NCBI GenBank assembly: GCA_030685235.1
Contig: MU839224.1
Location: forward strand, 1 to 64,000
DNA length: 64,000 nt
Source: Copromyces sp. CBS 386.78
Lineage: Eukaryota; Ascomycota; Sordariomycetes; Sordariales; Sordariaceae
Direction: 5' to 3'
Position numbers and translations under genes: made by a program. This document shows positions 1 to 14,620 of the stretch, in pieces. The notes beneath the pieces were generated by a model. The model saw only the letters and a list, made by a program, of their open reading frames with translations, made no database searches and was not told where the DNA came from. Each line of letters starts with the position of its first letter. Position 1 is the stretch's first letter.

Positions 1-94
1 CGGGGACGGGACGGCAGGGTTAGGGTTTTGTATGGGAGAAAAAAGTGGATCACGGTCCGAGTAGAGTTTTCTGACGGTGCGAGTAGAGTCGCTC
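1..94 (+). repeat. Right terminal repeat of a MULE-family element
   Basis: The reverse complement of this stretch opens with GAGCGACTCTACTCGCACCG and repeats the CTCTACTCG-type motif about 22 bp further in, followed by a CCACTTTTTT tract and ACCCTAACCCTGCC. The same order is seen in the terminal repeat of the complete MULE at 31,575-35,793. The body of this element therefore lies left of the window and only its right end is present, ending with CTC at 94. The following eight bases, ACTTTTAA, would be the target duplication, but the left copy is not available to check. Confidence 0.7.
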
Positions 95-3000
95 ACTTTT
101 AAACTATTTAAAATTATTATTAATTATTAGAATAGTATAATAAAGTATTAGCGCCTAGCGAAGGAAACGATATAATTTACCTTCTTAATTTTCTATACTA
201 TTTAAAACTATTAGATTTAGGTCCGTTTAATTAAATATAAATTACTAAGGGCCGACCTCTAATCTTTACCTCTCTTAAAAAGAAAAATAATAAAATTATA
301 TAAGATTATTCTTGACTACTCTATTACCGATAATCTATATACGTAGAATTAAACGTTAAATTAATAAAATATTAGTAAGGCTATTTAAACGAATAATACC
401 CTCTAATAGCTAATTCGCTATAAATTACTTCCTAACGCTTTAATACAATTCCGGCTAGGCGTCTAAAAGTAAATCTCTACCCCTAGAGCGTAGTACCCGT
501 AAAGGATAATAATTTTACTCCTACTTTTTAAATACGTTTATATTTTATTACCCTCTATTTTTATTAATTTTATTTCTATTTACTTTTTCTATTCTTTTTA
601 CTATTTCTATTATTAAAATTTTTATTTTTATGCGAAAGCGGTATTCTAGGCTTTAACCGCTTTCGAAAAGAAGATATACTACGAAATAAGGAGTGTTATT
701 ATTATATAGAGATTTATATTAAAGGAAGTATATTGAAGAATATACTATATAATATTATTTTCTGTTTGCTAAATTATTGTTACCTTTTCTTATTCCCCCC
801 CGAAAAATACCGATAGAATTACCCCGCCCCGAAATTTTTTCGTAAGATCTCCTCCCTAAAGACGACTAATAACCCCCTATTCCAAATTAAATATTACGAA
901 AGGAACGAAGACGCTTCCGAATTAATTAATTATCTTTATCCTCGCTGGGAATAACCTCTTCTTTAATTAGCGTAAATAAACGAAGTAGTTTCGCATTCCC
1001 GAATTTATTATTAATTTTAATACCTCTAATATTCAAACCCTTCCCTTTTAATCCTAAAACCTCCGCTTCGTACCGAATATATTTAAACTACTATATAAAA
1101 TCCTAAGGGATAGGATTAAAATAATAAGACTACTAAAAAAGAATAAAATCCTCGATCGATATTAGAAAACCTCTACTCCTATTCTTAAATAGGAGATTAT
1201 ATTTTCTATTATAGAAATCCTTATAATACTAATTAAAAGTTTTAAAAGCTTTAAAGAATTCCTAGGAAGTAATATAATTAATAGCCTTTTTAATATTAAT
1301 AGTAATTAGTACAAATCCCCCCCTTAACGTTCCGACCTATAGAAATATACCTAATAAAAAGAGTTTATACAAATGGAATTTCCTACTACTATTTATTAAT
1401 ATAAATTAATATAAAAAATTTTTAAAGACGGACGATATAGTAAATATAAGTAATTCGGTTTCTAAAAGAAAAATATAATTAATAAAGGAAATAGAAATTA
1501 ATACCTAATTTAATCACTTATTCTTATTTAAACGCCTAAATTATTAACGTTAAAATACGTTCCTTCTTAAAGTTTAGTAAAGAATTATAATACCTTTAAA
1601 GCTAGCCCCCCTTCTTTTTAATAAAAATTAGGTTATAAAATTTCTTTTTACCGAAAATACTTTCCGCCTCCTTTAAAATAATTCCCTAATATTCGATAAA
1701 TATACTAAAATTCCTAATAAATTGCGAAAGGAGAACGATATCTTTAAGTAATTTTTATTATAAATAGAATAGATTTATAATTTATAATACGCGGAGGGTA
1801 TAGATCTTTACGTATTTCGCGAAGGTAAAGTAGGTCGCGGCGTATGGAATACTTTAAAAGCTATTTACAAGGATAAATAAATAATAGTTAAAATTAATAT
1901 AAACCTTAGAGAAGATTTATTATTTACTATTAGAACGCTTATTCGTATAGCGAATTTAATCTATTATTTTTAAAGGAAATTAAAGAACGGGAATTGAATT
2001 TCTAAATATAATTAAGCGGTTATAAATATTTATTTATAGTTTTTTAATATTTTAATAAAGTTATAGAATTATATTAAAAGTAGAAAGAAGCGGGAAATTA
2101 ATATAAATTATAGCCTAAATAAAGTTAATTATAAAAAGCGAAAAAGAAATTAAAGATGAAAATATAGTACTAATATAAAAAAGCATTTAAATAGAATAAT
2201 AATAATAATATAAATTATAAGAAAAATTAGGAAAGAAGTGGGAATTGAGGATCTTTTATACTTAGTTAGCGTACACTAATTAAGAGGAGATTAAAAATTA
2301 GTTTAATTATATATTTAAGAATTTTAATAATTAATTAAAGTAATAAAAGAAGAAAAGGTATTAAAATAGAAGGAGCGGTTTATAATTTATATTATTATTA
2401 TAGTTAGAAAAGAAGTTTAAACCCCCGAATAAAGGAAGAAAAAGAGAAGGAATTCCTCCTATAAAATACTATTTATAATTATTACCTAATAAAAGGGTAT
2501 TACTAAATAAATAGCTAAATATAAAATTCCCCTGTTTCAATTACTTAATCTTCCCCTAATTATAAAAGGGATAATAAAGCGGAAAGAAAAAATACTAGAC
2601 GAAAAATCACTACCTTATACCTTCCCCAAAAAAGTTTACTAATTTAGAATATAAATAAATATTAATTTAAATTAATAAATAAGATTAAAAATATTCTTTT
2701 ATTAATTTTACGCTAAGAAATACTTCGATAAACGGCTCCGACCTTAAAATTCTATTTAAGTACCCTCCTTTTTAAACCCCCTTAGGAAGATTTTTTCTTT
2801 ATCCCCTTTATTTTATTTAAAAACGAAATATAGTATATAATAAGTACTTAAAAAGGAAAACACTTATATAGGAGATTATAGCCCCTAAAAAAAGGAGGAG
2901 ATTAAATTTTAAAGCTTACTAACTATTTATAAGAGAATAACCTTCCTTTACTAAATTTCTTCTTTTAAATTTCTACCTTTAATAATTTACTTATATTAAA

Positions 3001-6000
3001 TTCCTAAATATTTTTTTACCCTTCCTAATTTAATTATTAAAAATTTTTTTTTATTCATAAACTTATTATAATACTTTCCTTACCCGCTATTTCTTCGCCT
3101 ACTACCCCTATCCTAAAAAGTCCTTTACTCCCATTTGCTTTATATTTAAATTTTCTTAAAAATATTTACTATACTATTTATAAAATATTTATACGTTAGA
3201 ATTAAGAGACTTAGAATTGGCCAGTTTAAAAGTCTAAATTTAGAGAAGTTTACCCCCTTCGTATAGAAAATTAGCCGCCTAAAGAATATTATTTAAATAT
3301 CGATTAGAAATTCGTTTACTTTCTTAAAAATAATAAGATTAATACGAAAAACTCTCCTATTTTTAATATTATTATATTATTATAAGATAAAGTATCTTAC
3401 TAGTATATAATTAGTAAAAATCTGCCCGAAACCCCTCGTAATTATAGTATAAAGTAAGATACCCCCTCGATAAATTAGGAATTTACTATAATAAAGTTCA
3501 TTAATTTATAATATACGTATAATATAGAGAATTAGACTAAGGGTACGTCAATTATCGCGGCCTTATTCTAATTCCTAAAGAATTTTAAAGATATAATATA
3601 TATCCCGCTAAAAATATAGCTAATTACTATTAGAAACTAATTACCGACCTCTTCTATATAATTGTATTAGAATTTTTAAAAGATAAAGTAGTAGTATATC
3701 CCTATTATTTATAAATCTTATTTTAATTTAATAATTTTCGATTAAGGAGAATTCGGATAATATTATTATAATAATACTTATAATAAAGGCCGAAAGGAAA
3801 TTATAAAGAATACTTATTTCTAATATATAATAAATAATTATATATATATAAATAAAATGGGAAATCGCCTGCTAAAAATCCTAAAATAAATATAGTAAAT
3901 TAATAAATCTTTTCCGTTATAGTACTACTAATAGATTTATAGTCTTTAAGTATTTAAAATTACTTATATTTTTTTATCGAAATTAATCGTAAGGGAATAA
4001 AGATTAACCGTTCCGTATACCCTAATAAATATCCTTATTTATAGGAGGAGGGTAATTATTAGAAGACGTATAATTAAATTAAAAATAAAGAATAGGTCGA
4101 AAAGATAATAGTCCAATAATAAATAAAAGCTATTTATAATATTCTATAAATTAAATAGTAGAAAGGAAGTTGTATAATACTAAATATAAAATAATAATTC
4201 TATCGCTATATTTAAAATTACTATTTCTTTAAATTTAAAAACGAACTGAAATACTAAGGTAAGCCGAAATACTTTAATAATTATATAATAATAGTTAGTA
4301 GGACAATTCGCTTCGAAAAAATAAAGGACTTAGAAGTTTTTTATAATTTCTCCAACTAGACCGAATTATAGTAAAAACTTATACGATAATAATTAATTAA
4401 GAGAGGGCTAATTTATAATTTATAGGAGATTTTTACCTAAAGTTTATTAAATATATAAATCTCTTTACTGTATTAAAATATATTTTAACCTATCTAATTT
4501 CTAAATATAACTAATCCTTCCGCTACCCCTTAAATAAAAAAGGATAAGGAAAACCGTAAGAAAGTACTAAAAAAAAATATCTAATTTACTATAATTAAAA
4601 AAATATTTACTAATTATTTTATACTCCCAATAAAAATAAAGGCGGATAGAAATTTCTACGTAGTAAATGAGGTCGAAAAGGAAAAATATAAATTGGAATA
4701 TAAATATTCTCCTTCCTTCGATATTAAATAGCGTTTAAATATTTTCGCGCCCGAATAATTTAGTTTTAAAGCTCTAAAAACAATTATATATTAATATCTA
4801 GGCGAAATCGAAATAATCTAAACTTAGGAACGTATAGCGGCGAAGACCCGAAAATATAAAATACGGCTAAAAAAAAAGAAAAAATTAGCCGAATAAAAGC
4901 GTAAGAAAGGAAATTAATAAAGACGAAGGGAAGTTAATATTAGATCTACTACTTTTATAATAAATTTATAATATTTATCCTATTCTTTTTTCTTTTAGTA
5001 AATTTATAAAGAGGATTTATTATAAATTTAAAAGGAAATTTAATTTAGGGAATTTTTTTACGTTTTTTCTTTAATTAAAGATTATAAGGTTATTAAAGGA
5101 ATAAGGTAATTTATTATAAATAGGAGTAGATTAATTACTTAATTAAATATTATTAATTATAAGTACAAGCTTTAAAAATAAAAAGAGAAGGAATTTCCTT
5201 CGGGATTTAGAGAAAGAAAAATAAATAATTTAGACTAAATAATATTCTTTCTTAGAAAAATATATTCGAATTCTAATCCTAAATTCGTTTTCCCGTACTA
5301 AATTTATTCTTTCTTTACTTTATAATCCCTTTTTAAAAAGATTAACGTTTAAATTTACTCCCTCAACCTCTTTTAAGGATCCGTTAGAGTATAATGCTTT
5401 AGTATTGGCTCTAATCTCTTCTAAATAGTCGATAGTTGGTATGTAAGGATCTCCTCGTCTTTAATTTACGGATAGGACTTATTTTACGGTAGATTTACTC
5501 TCCTTTTTAAAATATTAATTCTTATAATCTTTACGTCAATTAAATTAGTTTTTTTGTAGTAGGGAGCTGGTCTCTCTTCCTGTGTAGTGTTTTCCACTCC
5601 AGATCAATAGTCCTTCTAAGTAGCTATAAAGGGTTCGGGGTCCGGGAGGAGCGGCTTCTAATACTTTACTATACTTATATTACTATTTATAATAATTTAA
5701 GCGGTATAGTAATTCTATTAATTTACAATAAGAACGGCCTACGCTTCTGAAATAAGGCTTCGTACGTTATTAAATTCGGTATAAGTTTAATAAAATTATT
5801 TTTAAATTTAATAAAGGTCCTTTAAAATTTGTTTATATTTATCGAAAATATTAGCGTATTATCTTTTTTAAAATTAGAATTCGGATTAAAAATTCCGAAA
5901 CTCTTTAGCAATAGTAGTAAAATAACAATTATAATAATAATAGTCTTATTCCCTATACTATTTATTTATAGCGCTTTATTGGTATGGGGTACTTCTCCTA

Positions 6001-7690
6001 GTTCTTTAGAGGAAACCGTATAGCGATAAGCGCCGTCGGATAAAAACCGCCAACTCCTTTCGGTCGCGAATAAATCGCGCCTACTCTATTTTAATTCTAT
6101 TTATAACGGTATTTACTTACCGCTTTAGTAAATAAATTACTTCCCCTCTACTACCTTCGATCTAATATTAGAATAATCGAAATACTATTTTTGTACGCCG
6201 CTCCTTCTTCTTAAACTACTTATAGTAATCGTCCCTTCCTTATTATTTACCTTTATTCCCGCTTCGTTATTATCCTTTAAATTCCTACAATTCTATTAAA
6301 ATTTATATAAGTATAAAGGCCTCTCCTTTCCCTCTATATAAAAATTCTTCCCCGCCGCTATTTTTTAAACTTTCCTTTCTTCCCTATTTAATTAATTTTT
6401 AAAATAGTATTCTCTTCTATTAATTATATTCCTAACCGTCTTCCCGGCCGTATATTTAACCCTTTAAGCTTCGTAATTCGTATTAATTATAGTACTATTA
6501 AATATAATATTAATTTCGTCTATATAATAAATTCCTAATCCTTTAAATTCGCCCGCTCCCTTATACCTCCTTCTTCCTTAGCGCCCGAATTTTAAGCCTT
6601 TGTCCGGGTATTAATTTCTAACCCTATTTTTAATTTTCCTCCCGGCTAATAAATCCTTTTTATTTTTATATTTACTTCCCCTTCTCCCTATTAATTATAT
6701 TAATTAATATTATCCGCCGTATTCCTTATTTTTATTATAGCTTGAAATTTACTAATTATATTTATAATACTTTATCCCTTAATATAGTTATATTCTATAC
6801 GCTCTTCGTAGAATATACTTATTATATTAATATTAAAAATAAGTTTCCTCCCGTAGTTTTCTTTTCGTTTTCTTTTCTAATATTCTTCGAAACGCCGGTA
6901 AATAGAGCGCTATTTATCCTATTACCAATACAAAATATATATTAAATATTCTATTAGGTTATTATAATAAATATAACGCCGTTTAGGTTACGGTTATTAC
7001 TTTATCCTATTCTTAGAATAATATTAGTCCCTTAATTCGTCGTTTCCGTAACGCTTATATTAACTTCTTTAAAAATATACGTAAATACTTAACCGTAAAT
7101 AGTTTCCTATACAACTTTAATATCCTTCTTCGCTATTAGAATATAAAAGTTAAAGATTATTAATATAAAGGATATTGCGAAATATTTTTAGCCAATTGTC
7201 TTACTACTCCCATTTTCGGCTTTAGTAGAGGAAATATTAGTATTAATTCCCCGATAATAATTAATAGCCCTACCGGTCCCCTTCCAACTAACGAAGATTA
7301 AATTTAGTAGCGCCATAAGGTTATTAAAAATTAAGAGCTAATATTTAATATACTCCGCAAACCCTTCGCCTACGAAGAATATTAATTAATTACTTCGGTA
7401 TTACCTTTATAATTAAGTAGCTACTATAATTAATATAGTCTAATTCCTCCTCCTCCCGTTTCTCTTATGCTCTTTTATTCTAATATTATAATCGAACGTA
7501 TTTACGAATATTATACAAATTTATTATATTATTCTCCCTCTAATTCAATTATTAAATAATATTCATTTAGCTTACTAAACTATAATATTTATAAAAGGAT
7601 TTTCTTAATTCAAGTTCCGTCGTCTAAATAAATTTAGAATTCTTCTTTTATTTACAACTAATTAACTATTATTATTTAATAGTCGGTTAT
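95..7690. other. RIP-degraded AT-rich DNA, no assignable gene
   Basis: About 7.6 kb of very AT-rich sequence with CpA almost absent. Both strands have stretches that look open if TAA/TAG are read as former Gln codons, for example the plus strand around 0.8-2.1 kb and 4.7-5.3 kb, and the minus strand around 6.3-7.2 kb. I could not match any of these to a reverse transcriptase, integrase or transposase core. The context suggests old transposons, and the right part could be the 3' part of the neighbouring LINE. A less mutated patch lies near 5,550-5,650. No tRNA, rRNA or intact coding sequence is apparent. Confidence 0.6.
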
Positions 7691-8559
7691 TTATAAATAG
7701 TTTAGGACGATATATATAAAGGTTTCTTTATTTATATTATAAGAATAAATTAGCGTTATAATATCCAGAACTTTCTTTTAAAAAAGGAAGGATTAAAGGC
7801 TTATAATTTCCGTCTTTATTTAGGTAAAAAGGGAATTCTTCGTTTTAAGTAATAGGTATTATTCGTCGTTATTTTCTAATTATTAGGCTTTCTTTTTTTT
7901 TCGTTTTATACCGATTATATACCATTTTATAGTATTTATTACTAAATTTTAGGTTGAGGTCGGCAATAGTAAATTCGTACCATTAGCTTAATTTAATTAT
8001 TGCCGCCGCTAATTAATAGTTATAATATAATACTTACTTTCTTATTATTACCTCTTTTAACTACCCCTTATAATTTATAACGGTTAATTCTAGTACTTAC
8101 AACGGGGGTAGCGGCACCCCTATTATTAGGGGCGGATTTACTATAATCGTTAGAAATTTTTCTATCGGTATTTATTTTTTAGCCTACTTAATTTTAGTAG
8201 TACCGTTTTTTAATTTATTGGCGGGTAGCTAATTTTTTACCTTTTTTACTTAAATATAGTTAATTATTTAAGTTATAGTCCTTCGGACGAACCTTATTTA
8301 ATTCGTACGAACGAGCCTTTTTTCGAAGGTTTTAACCTATTTATTAAAGTAGAAGTTAAATAGTAAATAAAAGATTTCTATTTTTAAATTCCTTATTAAC
8401 GTAGTTTTATATATTCCAACGATAATTTTTAAATATTTAATTTAGTATTTAGCTAACTTAATTACTATCCTTCGTAATTTGCTATAAATTTCGGTCGGCT
8501 AGTAGAAAGCTAATATTCTATATACGATTACGCTCCGAATATATTTAATATAAATCTCC

Positions 8560-9110
8560 TTCGTTCGCATAAAAGAATAACCCTAAGTCTTTACTACTAA
8601 TTATATTAATACGTTCGTCTATATAATTATTTTCTTTTTTATTACTTTTACATATATTTAATAATTAAATTTCTAATTTAATTAAACCTTAAAGAATTTA
8701 ATTAATTCTATTAATTTAAATACAATTCCTTTAATTTAAAGAGTTTCCATTCTTAGTTCCTTCGTCTACATAAAATATATAAGTTCCATTTTACTTATTT
8801 CGAATTCTATTTTTCTTTTAATTATTTAATTTAAATAAATATCCTATACTATTTAAAACGTTTAATAGTTTTCTTTAATAATTTTAACTATTGTAATAAT
8901 ATTAGTATTATTAATAAAATTAATAGTAATTATATTTTGGATAATAATTAATTTATAATATAATAAAGTAATAAAGAGAATAAAAAAGATTAGTAAGAGG
9001 GGGGAACCTTATAGTACGCCTATTATAATATTATAAAGTTAGGAAGTTTCGTCGTTAAAGAAAAGGGAACCTTTTTTTCCGGTAACGAAATTATTAACCT
9101 ATTAGAAGAT
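8560..9110 (-). pseudogene. LINE reverse transcriptase core, RIP-inactivated
   Basis: Minus-strand translation shows two LINE polymerase blocks in the right order and spacing. The first is the QGSP block (8,975-9,025), with Q changed to a stop. The second is the F-[A/V]-D-D block (8,901-8,922), where both aspartates read as Asn (GAC/GAT to AAT). Both catalytic acids are therefore lost. Further on the frame carries sequence such as KLRRIVIKLAKYQIKYLKIIV, usual for the part of Tad-type ORF2 after the palm. The changes are G-to-A or C-to-T throughout. Confidence 0.75.
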
Positions 9111-12100
9111 TTATTTTAAGAATTATATTTCTTATAGTATATATAAAAGTTACTTATAATTAATTCTATTAAATACGCCCTTTAAGTCGAGGAGTATAAA
9201 AGATATTATAGCTTTAAGTTTCTATACTATATAAATTGCGTCGGTAATTATTCGGACGGCAAATTCGGTTAAACGGCCTATCCAATTACTTATTTAGCCT
9301 TTTAGGAGGAAATTATACTTTTCTACTATTTACATTAACCTTTTAATTACAAGGGCTTCGAAGATTTTTCTAACGTTATTTAAAAATAATATAAATTATT
9401 ATACCCCGGCTAATTTTTATTATTTAATACTTTTTTTAAATTTTTTAAAAATAATTACTTTTACATTCTTAAATTATTAAAGGAAGTATTCGAACTAGAG
9501 GCTCGTTACAGCGAAAGCCATTATTATTTATTTAAATAATTTTCTATATATTTTTAGAAATTTATTTGAAAATTAATCAATACCCAACGCTTTATTAAAC
9601 ACTATTTTCGAAAGGACTTCCCGGATATCCTCTTTAGTAACTAAATTATTAATAAGTACTAGGGTATCGCTATTTAATAATTAAATCTAATTTAATAAAT
9701 AGCCTATTAGGACTTCTACTTTTAAAAAGAAATAGTCAGTAAAAATATTTACTTTACTATTATAATTTTCGACTTCGTTCGCCTATTCGTTTTATTTAAA
9801 GGGTAATAATTTTGGCGGATTTATTAAATAATAATTTTATATCCTAACTTACCTTTCTAATAATTAAAGTTTATTTAAGTCTTTTAATATATTTACAATA
9901 TAATCGCACTATTTTATTCTTTAAATTTTCGTAATAAATTTCTTCTTTTTTATTACCGCTTCTATAAATTCTTTCTAATTTAAAAGCATCTAATTTTTAA
10001 ATTAAATTTACTATTTCTATTATACTTCCTTCGTTACTATTTTATATTCTAAATTCTATTAATCCGCTTATTTTCTCCGATTTTTCTTTTAATATATGAT
10101 AAATTCTTCTATAATATTAGCGAATTCGCCGTTAAATTTATTAAATCTTAATTCGAACTCTTCTACTATTTCGATTTCTTTTAAGATTAATATTTTTTTT
10201 TCTACTACTTCCTATATTTTTTCTACGTTTATTAAATTCTAATTAAATCCTTTCTCTACTTCTACTTTCTTATTTCTTTTTCTTATTTAGATTTAAATTT
10301 CTTAAGGGTAGTAGTCCGAACCCGTTTACCTATATTATTATATTCTTTAGTATTCGGCTTTAATATTTTATAAAATTTATATATAATTAATTATTTTATT
10401 TTTCTTTCTTCTAATTGTATTTCCGAATTTCGTTAATTCCTTACGGGGAATAACGAAATTGAACTTTTATCGCCGTACTTATATAAATAATTTTGTAGCG
10501 TTTAAGCTAGTTTTATTCTCTAAGCCCTAATTGGGGTAATAGAGGTTATAATCCTTTATAATTATATATTAACCGGCCGGGGGTTTTTCCTCGAAGAGTT
10601 TGAAGAAGGGAAACCCCTATTAATATTCCGGTATACTTTAGAGGAAAATAGGGGAGTAAATAGAGTAAATAGTTATTAATTTTTATAGATTCTTTAGTAT
10701 CGCTGCGGCTTAATCTTTTTTAACTTAGAAATTTAAATCCTTTAAATTCTACTTTTTATTTATATAAATTACTATTCTATTCTTTTTTAAATAATCGATA
10801 TTATAATATTTACTACTTTTCGGCTAATAAATATCCCTATTCAAATTCTTACCCGGCTTTTAAATTATTATAATATCGTAGGTCTCCTCTTATTTAAATA
10901 GTATTTTCTCTCTTTCGTATAATTTCCTTATATTTTAATAGAATATTTTCAATTAAATTATTAATTACTCTATAAAAGGTTTCCTTCTAATTTAATAGCG
11001 GGCTAGGGGGGTATTATTTCTTTAGAAGTAATAGTAGCGGCCGAAGGCGTAATAGTAATAGAATTAGTACGGGTATAGTCATTTACGTTTTAAGAACGAA
11101 TATAAACGTTTATTGGGTTTATACCTATAAGTTTCGGTTAAGAGCTACTTTTAATCTTCTTAAGGCAGCTTCTTTTTCTTCTTTTTATAAATAATCTCTC
11201 TAAAGTCGTAATTGAACGGGAATTAGGAGGGGCGTTAAGGATTATAATATTTTTTTTTAATTTTATTATTAATTTTAATACTAATTTAACCGGTCTTTTA
11301 CAAATAGTAAAATTGCGAAGCTTTTCGGCGTAGTCGACTAATGCTTTTATATAAACTACTTTTACAAGTAGGTACTTCTTTTTATTAAAGGCGAAATATC
11401 CTAAATTCCTATATAATTTATAAAAAATTAGGGAATTATTTTTATTCGAAGGGTAATTCTCTTCTCCTATACGCGGCCCTTCGTATTTAATTTTACTTTA
11501 ATAATTATAAACGTCCTCCTAATAATAGAATTTCGCTATATATCCGAAATACTAATATTTAAAATATTATTAGGCGGAGGCCGTAATTTAGAATAATTTA
11601 TATACGTATACGCTACTATTTTAAAAGAAAAAGTTTTTTTAGAAGAAGATTACGGCCTTCGCAATTGTAATTTTTATTAAAAATATTCTTCTTTCCTCCC
11701 CTTTATATTTTTCTTAAAATTTAGCCTAAATAATTTCTACTTCCTTATTCTTCATCTTTATTATTTATATAATTAATTCGGATTATTTTATATTAATACT
11801 AACCTATAGAACTCTTTTAATTAAAACGGCTATAGTATTTAAAGATATAATAGCCTTTTTTTAAAAAACCGTTTTAACTTAAATTTAATACTTCTAATAC
11901 TAGTCCCTAATTAATTTATTAAAATAAATTACGTAATTTCCGCTCGTTACTATTTTAATAGTTATATAGATTATTTTATATAGGCTCTCTTTTAGGGCGC
12001 TTTCGACGGCTTATTTTATATTATTATTCGAATATATAATAAATTCGGCGGTAATTTAAGCCCCCTTAATAATAAACTAGCGTTTATAATTAGAAGGGAT

Positions 12101-12355
12101 AAACTTTTTAATAATAATAGTAAATAAGTAATAGAAGGTAGCGTTAACCCTATCCGGCGATTTTTAAATAATATTAATCTATTTCTTCAGCGCTTTTTAA
12201 ATATCCTTCTTTATTTCCTTCGAAATAAATTTCTTTAAATTATCGATATTTTTTTTAGTAATAAATTAGGTTTTAGCGGCTTTATTTATTTTAGGTATTT
12301 TAGACCTACTTTTTTTCGTAGAAATTTTTACGAATTCGAAAAAGAATTTTCAAAT

Positions 12356-12742
12356 TTAGTAATAGTCGTCGATTAATATAGTAGTATAATTTATAATTTT
12401 ATTCGTTATAGCGATGAATTTTTTTATAATTTTATTATCTTCTTCTATTTTTTCCGACGTTTTTGTAGTAAGTGTAGCGTTAAGGTCGTTGTATTTTAAA
12501 ATACTTCCGAAGGGGTTATGGACGCTATTTTCGAACTTACTCGTACTTTTATTAATTATTATCGGTAGCGACGGCTCAATCCCATCGCTGCGGTCGTCGT
12601 AGGACATTGCGGAGGGGGTAAATGACCCTCCTAAGTCGATTGCCGTTATCGGTTTTCGTTTTAGAGCACTTCCTGACCAGAAATCGGCGTTTCCGGTTTC
12701 GGCGGCGTTTAAACGTAATTGTTCTATATCGTAAAATAACAA
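12356..12742 (-). pseudogene. ORF1-like N-terminal fragment of the LINE
   Basis: A 128-codon frame from an ATG at 12,742 to a stop at 12,356. Its first 60 codons are free of RIP damage and of normal base composition; the second half is mutated and Lys/Asn/Ile-rich. The position upstream of the reverse transcriptase on the same strand fits the start of a LINE ORF1 (nucleic-acid-binding, Gag-like protein), but no zinc knuckle or other domain is visible within it. The frame ends in a run of stop codons. It could instead be the start of an unrelated protein, so the family assignment is tentative. Confidence 0.4.
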
Positions 12743-13689
12743 TTAAATACTTTAATTATTCGGATAATAAGGTTAATAATTATTTAAAATATTCCTCCTT
12801 TAATTAGGTCGAAGGAGTCGATAAAGGTATTATTATAAATAAATTTAGCCTTCGCTAAATATTAAATAACAGTTATAATAAGAGCCGTAATTATATTAAT
12901 ATAAAGGAGGCCGCCTAAAATTATTAAGTAGATTTCTTCGTTAATAGGGGGGATAGAGCCCTTTATTAGTATTTTTAAATTTTCTAATTCGTCAGTATAG
13001 TCCAGTATGTTAGGTATTTCGATATTATTATTTATAATATATTTTAGTAATTAGGCTTGTTATAGGGCGTTTAAGAGGATACTTTTATTTATAATAATAT
13101 CGTCGTTATTTAGAATTATAAACTTAAGCCTTCGTAGCCTCCTATTCTCTAGCGACTAGTAGCGTCGCTTAATTATATTAAATAACGTACGTTTAAAAAA
13201 ATATACGTTCGTAGTATAATAATTAGGTATAATTAATTATTATAGGGTAAGGCGAACGTTAGGTATTTATAAAGATATTCGTAATTATATAAGGAAGAGG
13301 AAGTTATTTGGGGGAGTTTTAATAGTTATTTATATATAGTAAGTATATAGCCCGTATAGCCTAATTATCTTATAGATTATCCTATAGGCTGGTATAGTTT
13401 ATATAGCCTTAGCGATAGGGGTAGGCTAATAACCGTAGCTAGTTAAATATTAGATATATTCAGCCGTATCTACTATACTAGGTCTTTGTAGCTAATTAGA
13501 GTATGCTATTAACCCGACAACCATTACCGTGGTGAGGGCAGCGATATGGGACGGTTAGTCAGTTATAGATAACCTTGTGACATTCTTTTATAATTAAATT
13601 TACCTTTCTACTATACTTTTATTTCCCGTTATCGTTCTACCGGTTATTATCTTTAAATCCCCTGTATCTTCCCGGCCTACTTAGACCTC

Positions 13690-14620
13690 TTAATTATCCT
13701 ATTCCAATTACCGTCTTAAGTATAATACTATTAAATTTACGAGCGAAAATTATATTAAGCTTTACAATTATATTTATAATATCGATAATTATTATAAAAA
13801 TTTCCCTAATATTTTTATTGATTATATTATTAGTTACGTCGAAAGTAATCCTAAAAACTTTTAAATCTACTATATCGCCGGCTTTAAGGAATAGTTAGGC
13901 TATAACCCTATTCGTAACGAGCTTACGTAGCTAGAGCTTTAAAATTTCCTAGAGAGGGAATTTAATATTAGTACGTAGAATATTAAATGTAACGCCTTTA
14001 TTAACTTCGAACGAATACGTTAAAATCCTATAGAATTCATTTATAATTTCTATAATCAATATTACGCTAAAGAATTTAATTTACCTTATAAATAATAAAA
14101 ATACCTACGCGTCGTTACTTGAATTAACCGCCTTCTTCTTTAATTATAAAAAAGCGTTTTAATAGCGGCGGGTATTAATATTCTAAATTAGGCAATAGCG
14201 TACGCAGAACGGTTAAAGGGCTTTAAAATTAATTTTAAATTATTTATATAATATTATTAATTTTAAATATTTTTTTCTAATTAATTATTATTATTATTAT
14301 TTTTTTATTATTCCGTCTTTTATATCTACTTTTATTTTTAATTTTATTTCTATTAATTAGCCTACTACCCGTTATCCCTTTCCTTCTTTTATAATAAACC
14401 CTAATATTACTTATAATTATTATAATTAGTAAAATTATATTTATAACTATTATACCTAAGCGAAGTGCGTAATATTTACTACGAATACGGTAATATTAAC
14501 TATATTACGTCTATTTATACGAAGAAGGCTTATTTTAATTACGGTTAAATTAAATATATAGCGTATAATTACTCTTAAATTTCCGGAGTACTAGCTTAAG
14601 GTGCGAATATTAAATTAATT
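13690..14620 (+). pseudogene. Gypsy gag with degraded zinc knuckle
   Basis: The plus-strand frame starting near 13.7 kb reads as a capsid-like protein. Short motifs include NYIKLYNYIYNIDNYYKNF and GFKE-stop-LGYNPIRNEL, typical of the alpha-helical Gypsy gag core. Near 14.4 kb the frame reads YYNYYN-stop-QNYIYNYYT. This has the spacing of a CX2CX4HX4C knuckle with cysteines changed to tyrosine, as TGC/TGT to TAC/TAT under RIP. It would have formed the virus-like particle and bound the RNA genome. Confidence 0.55.

Larger units (their letters stand above)
7700..13000 (-). mobile_element. Tad-like LINE retrotransposon, RIP-degraded
   Basis: Non-LTR retrotransposon relic on the minus strand; both limits are approximate. 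The diagnostic part is the reverse transcriptase at about 8.6-9.1 kb. There the minus strand reads GVL-stop-GSPLLLIFFILF, a mutated form of the LINE motif GxPQGSPLSPxLFxLF, and about 80 bases later INFINNTN in place of the FADD/FVDD catalytic box. Downstream the frame continues with K/R-rich sequence typical of the region after the LINE polymerase. Upstream (about 10-12.7 kb) it is coding-like but badly mutated, and would correspond to the endonuclease and ORF1. No LTRs were found here. The lack of a visible poly-A tail leaves the 3' end open. Confidence 0.75.

Noticed and set aside
5829..6945. Short hydrophobic plus-strand frames resembling membrane proteins
   Set aside because: Phe/Ile/Leu/Tyr-rich translations are what RIP-created TTT/ATT/TTA/TAT codons give; no start context or domain.
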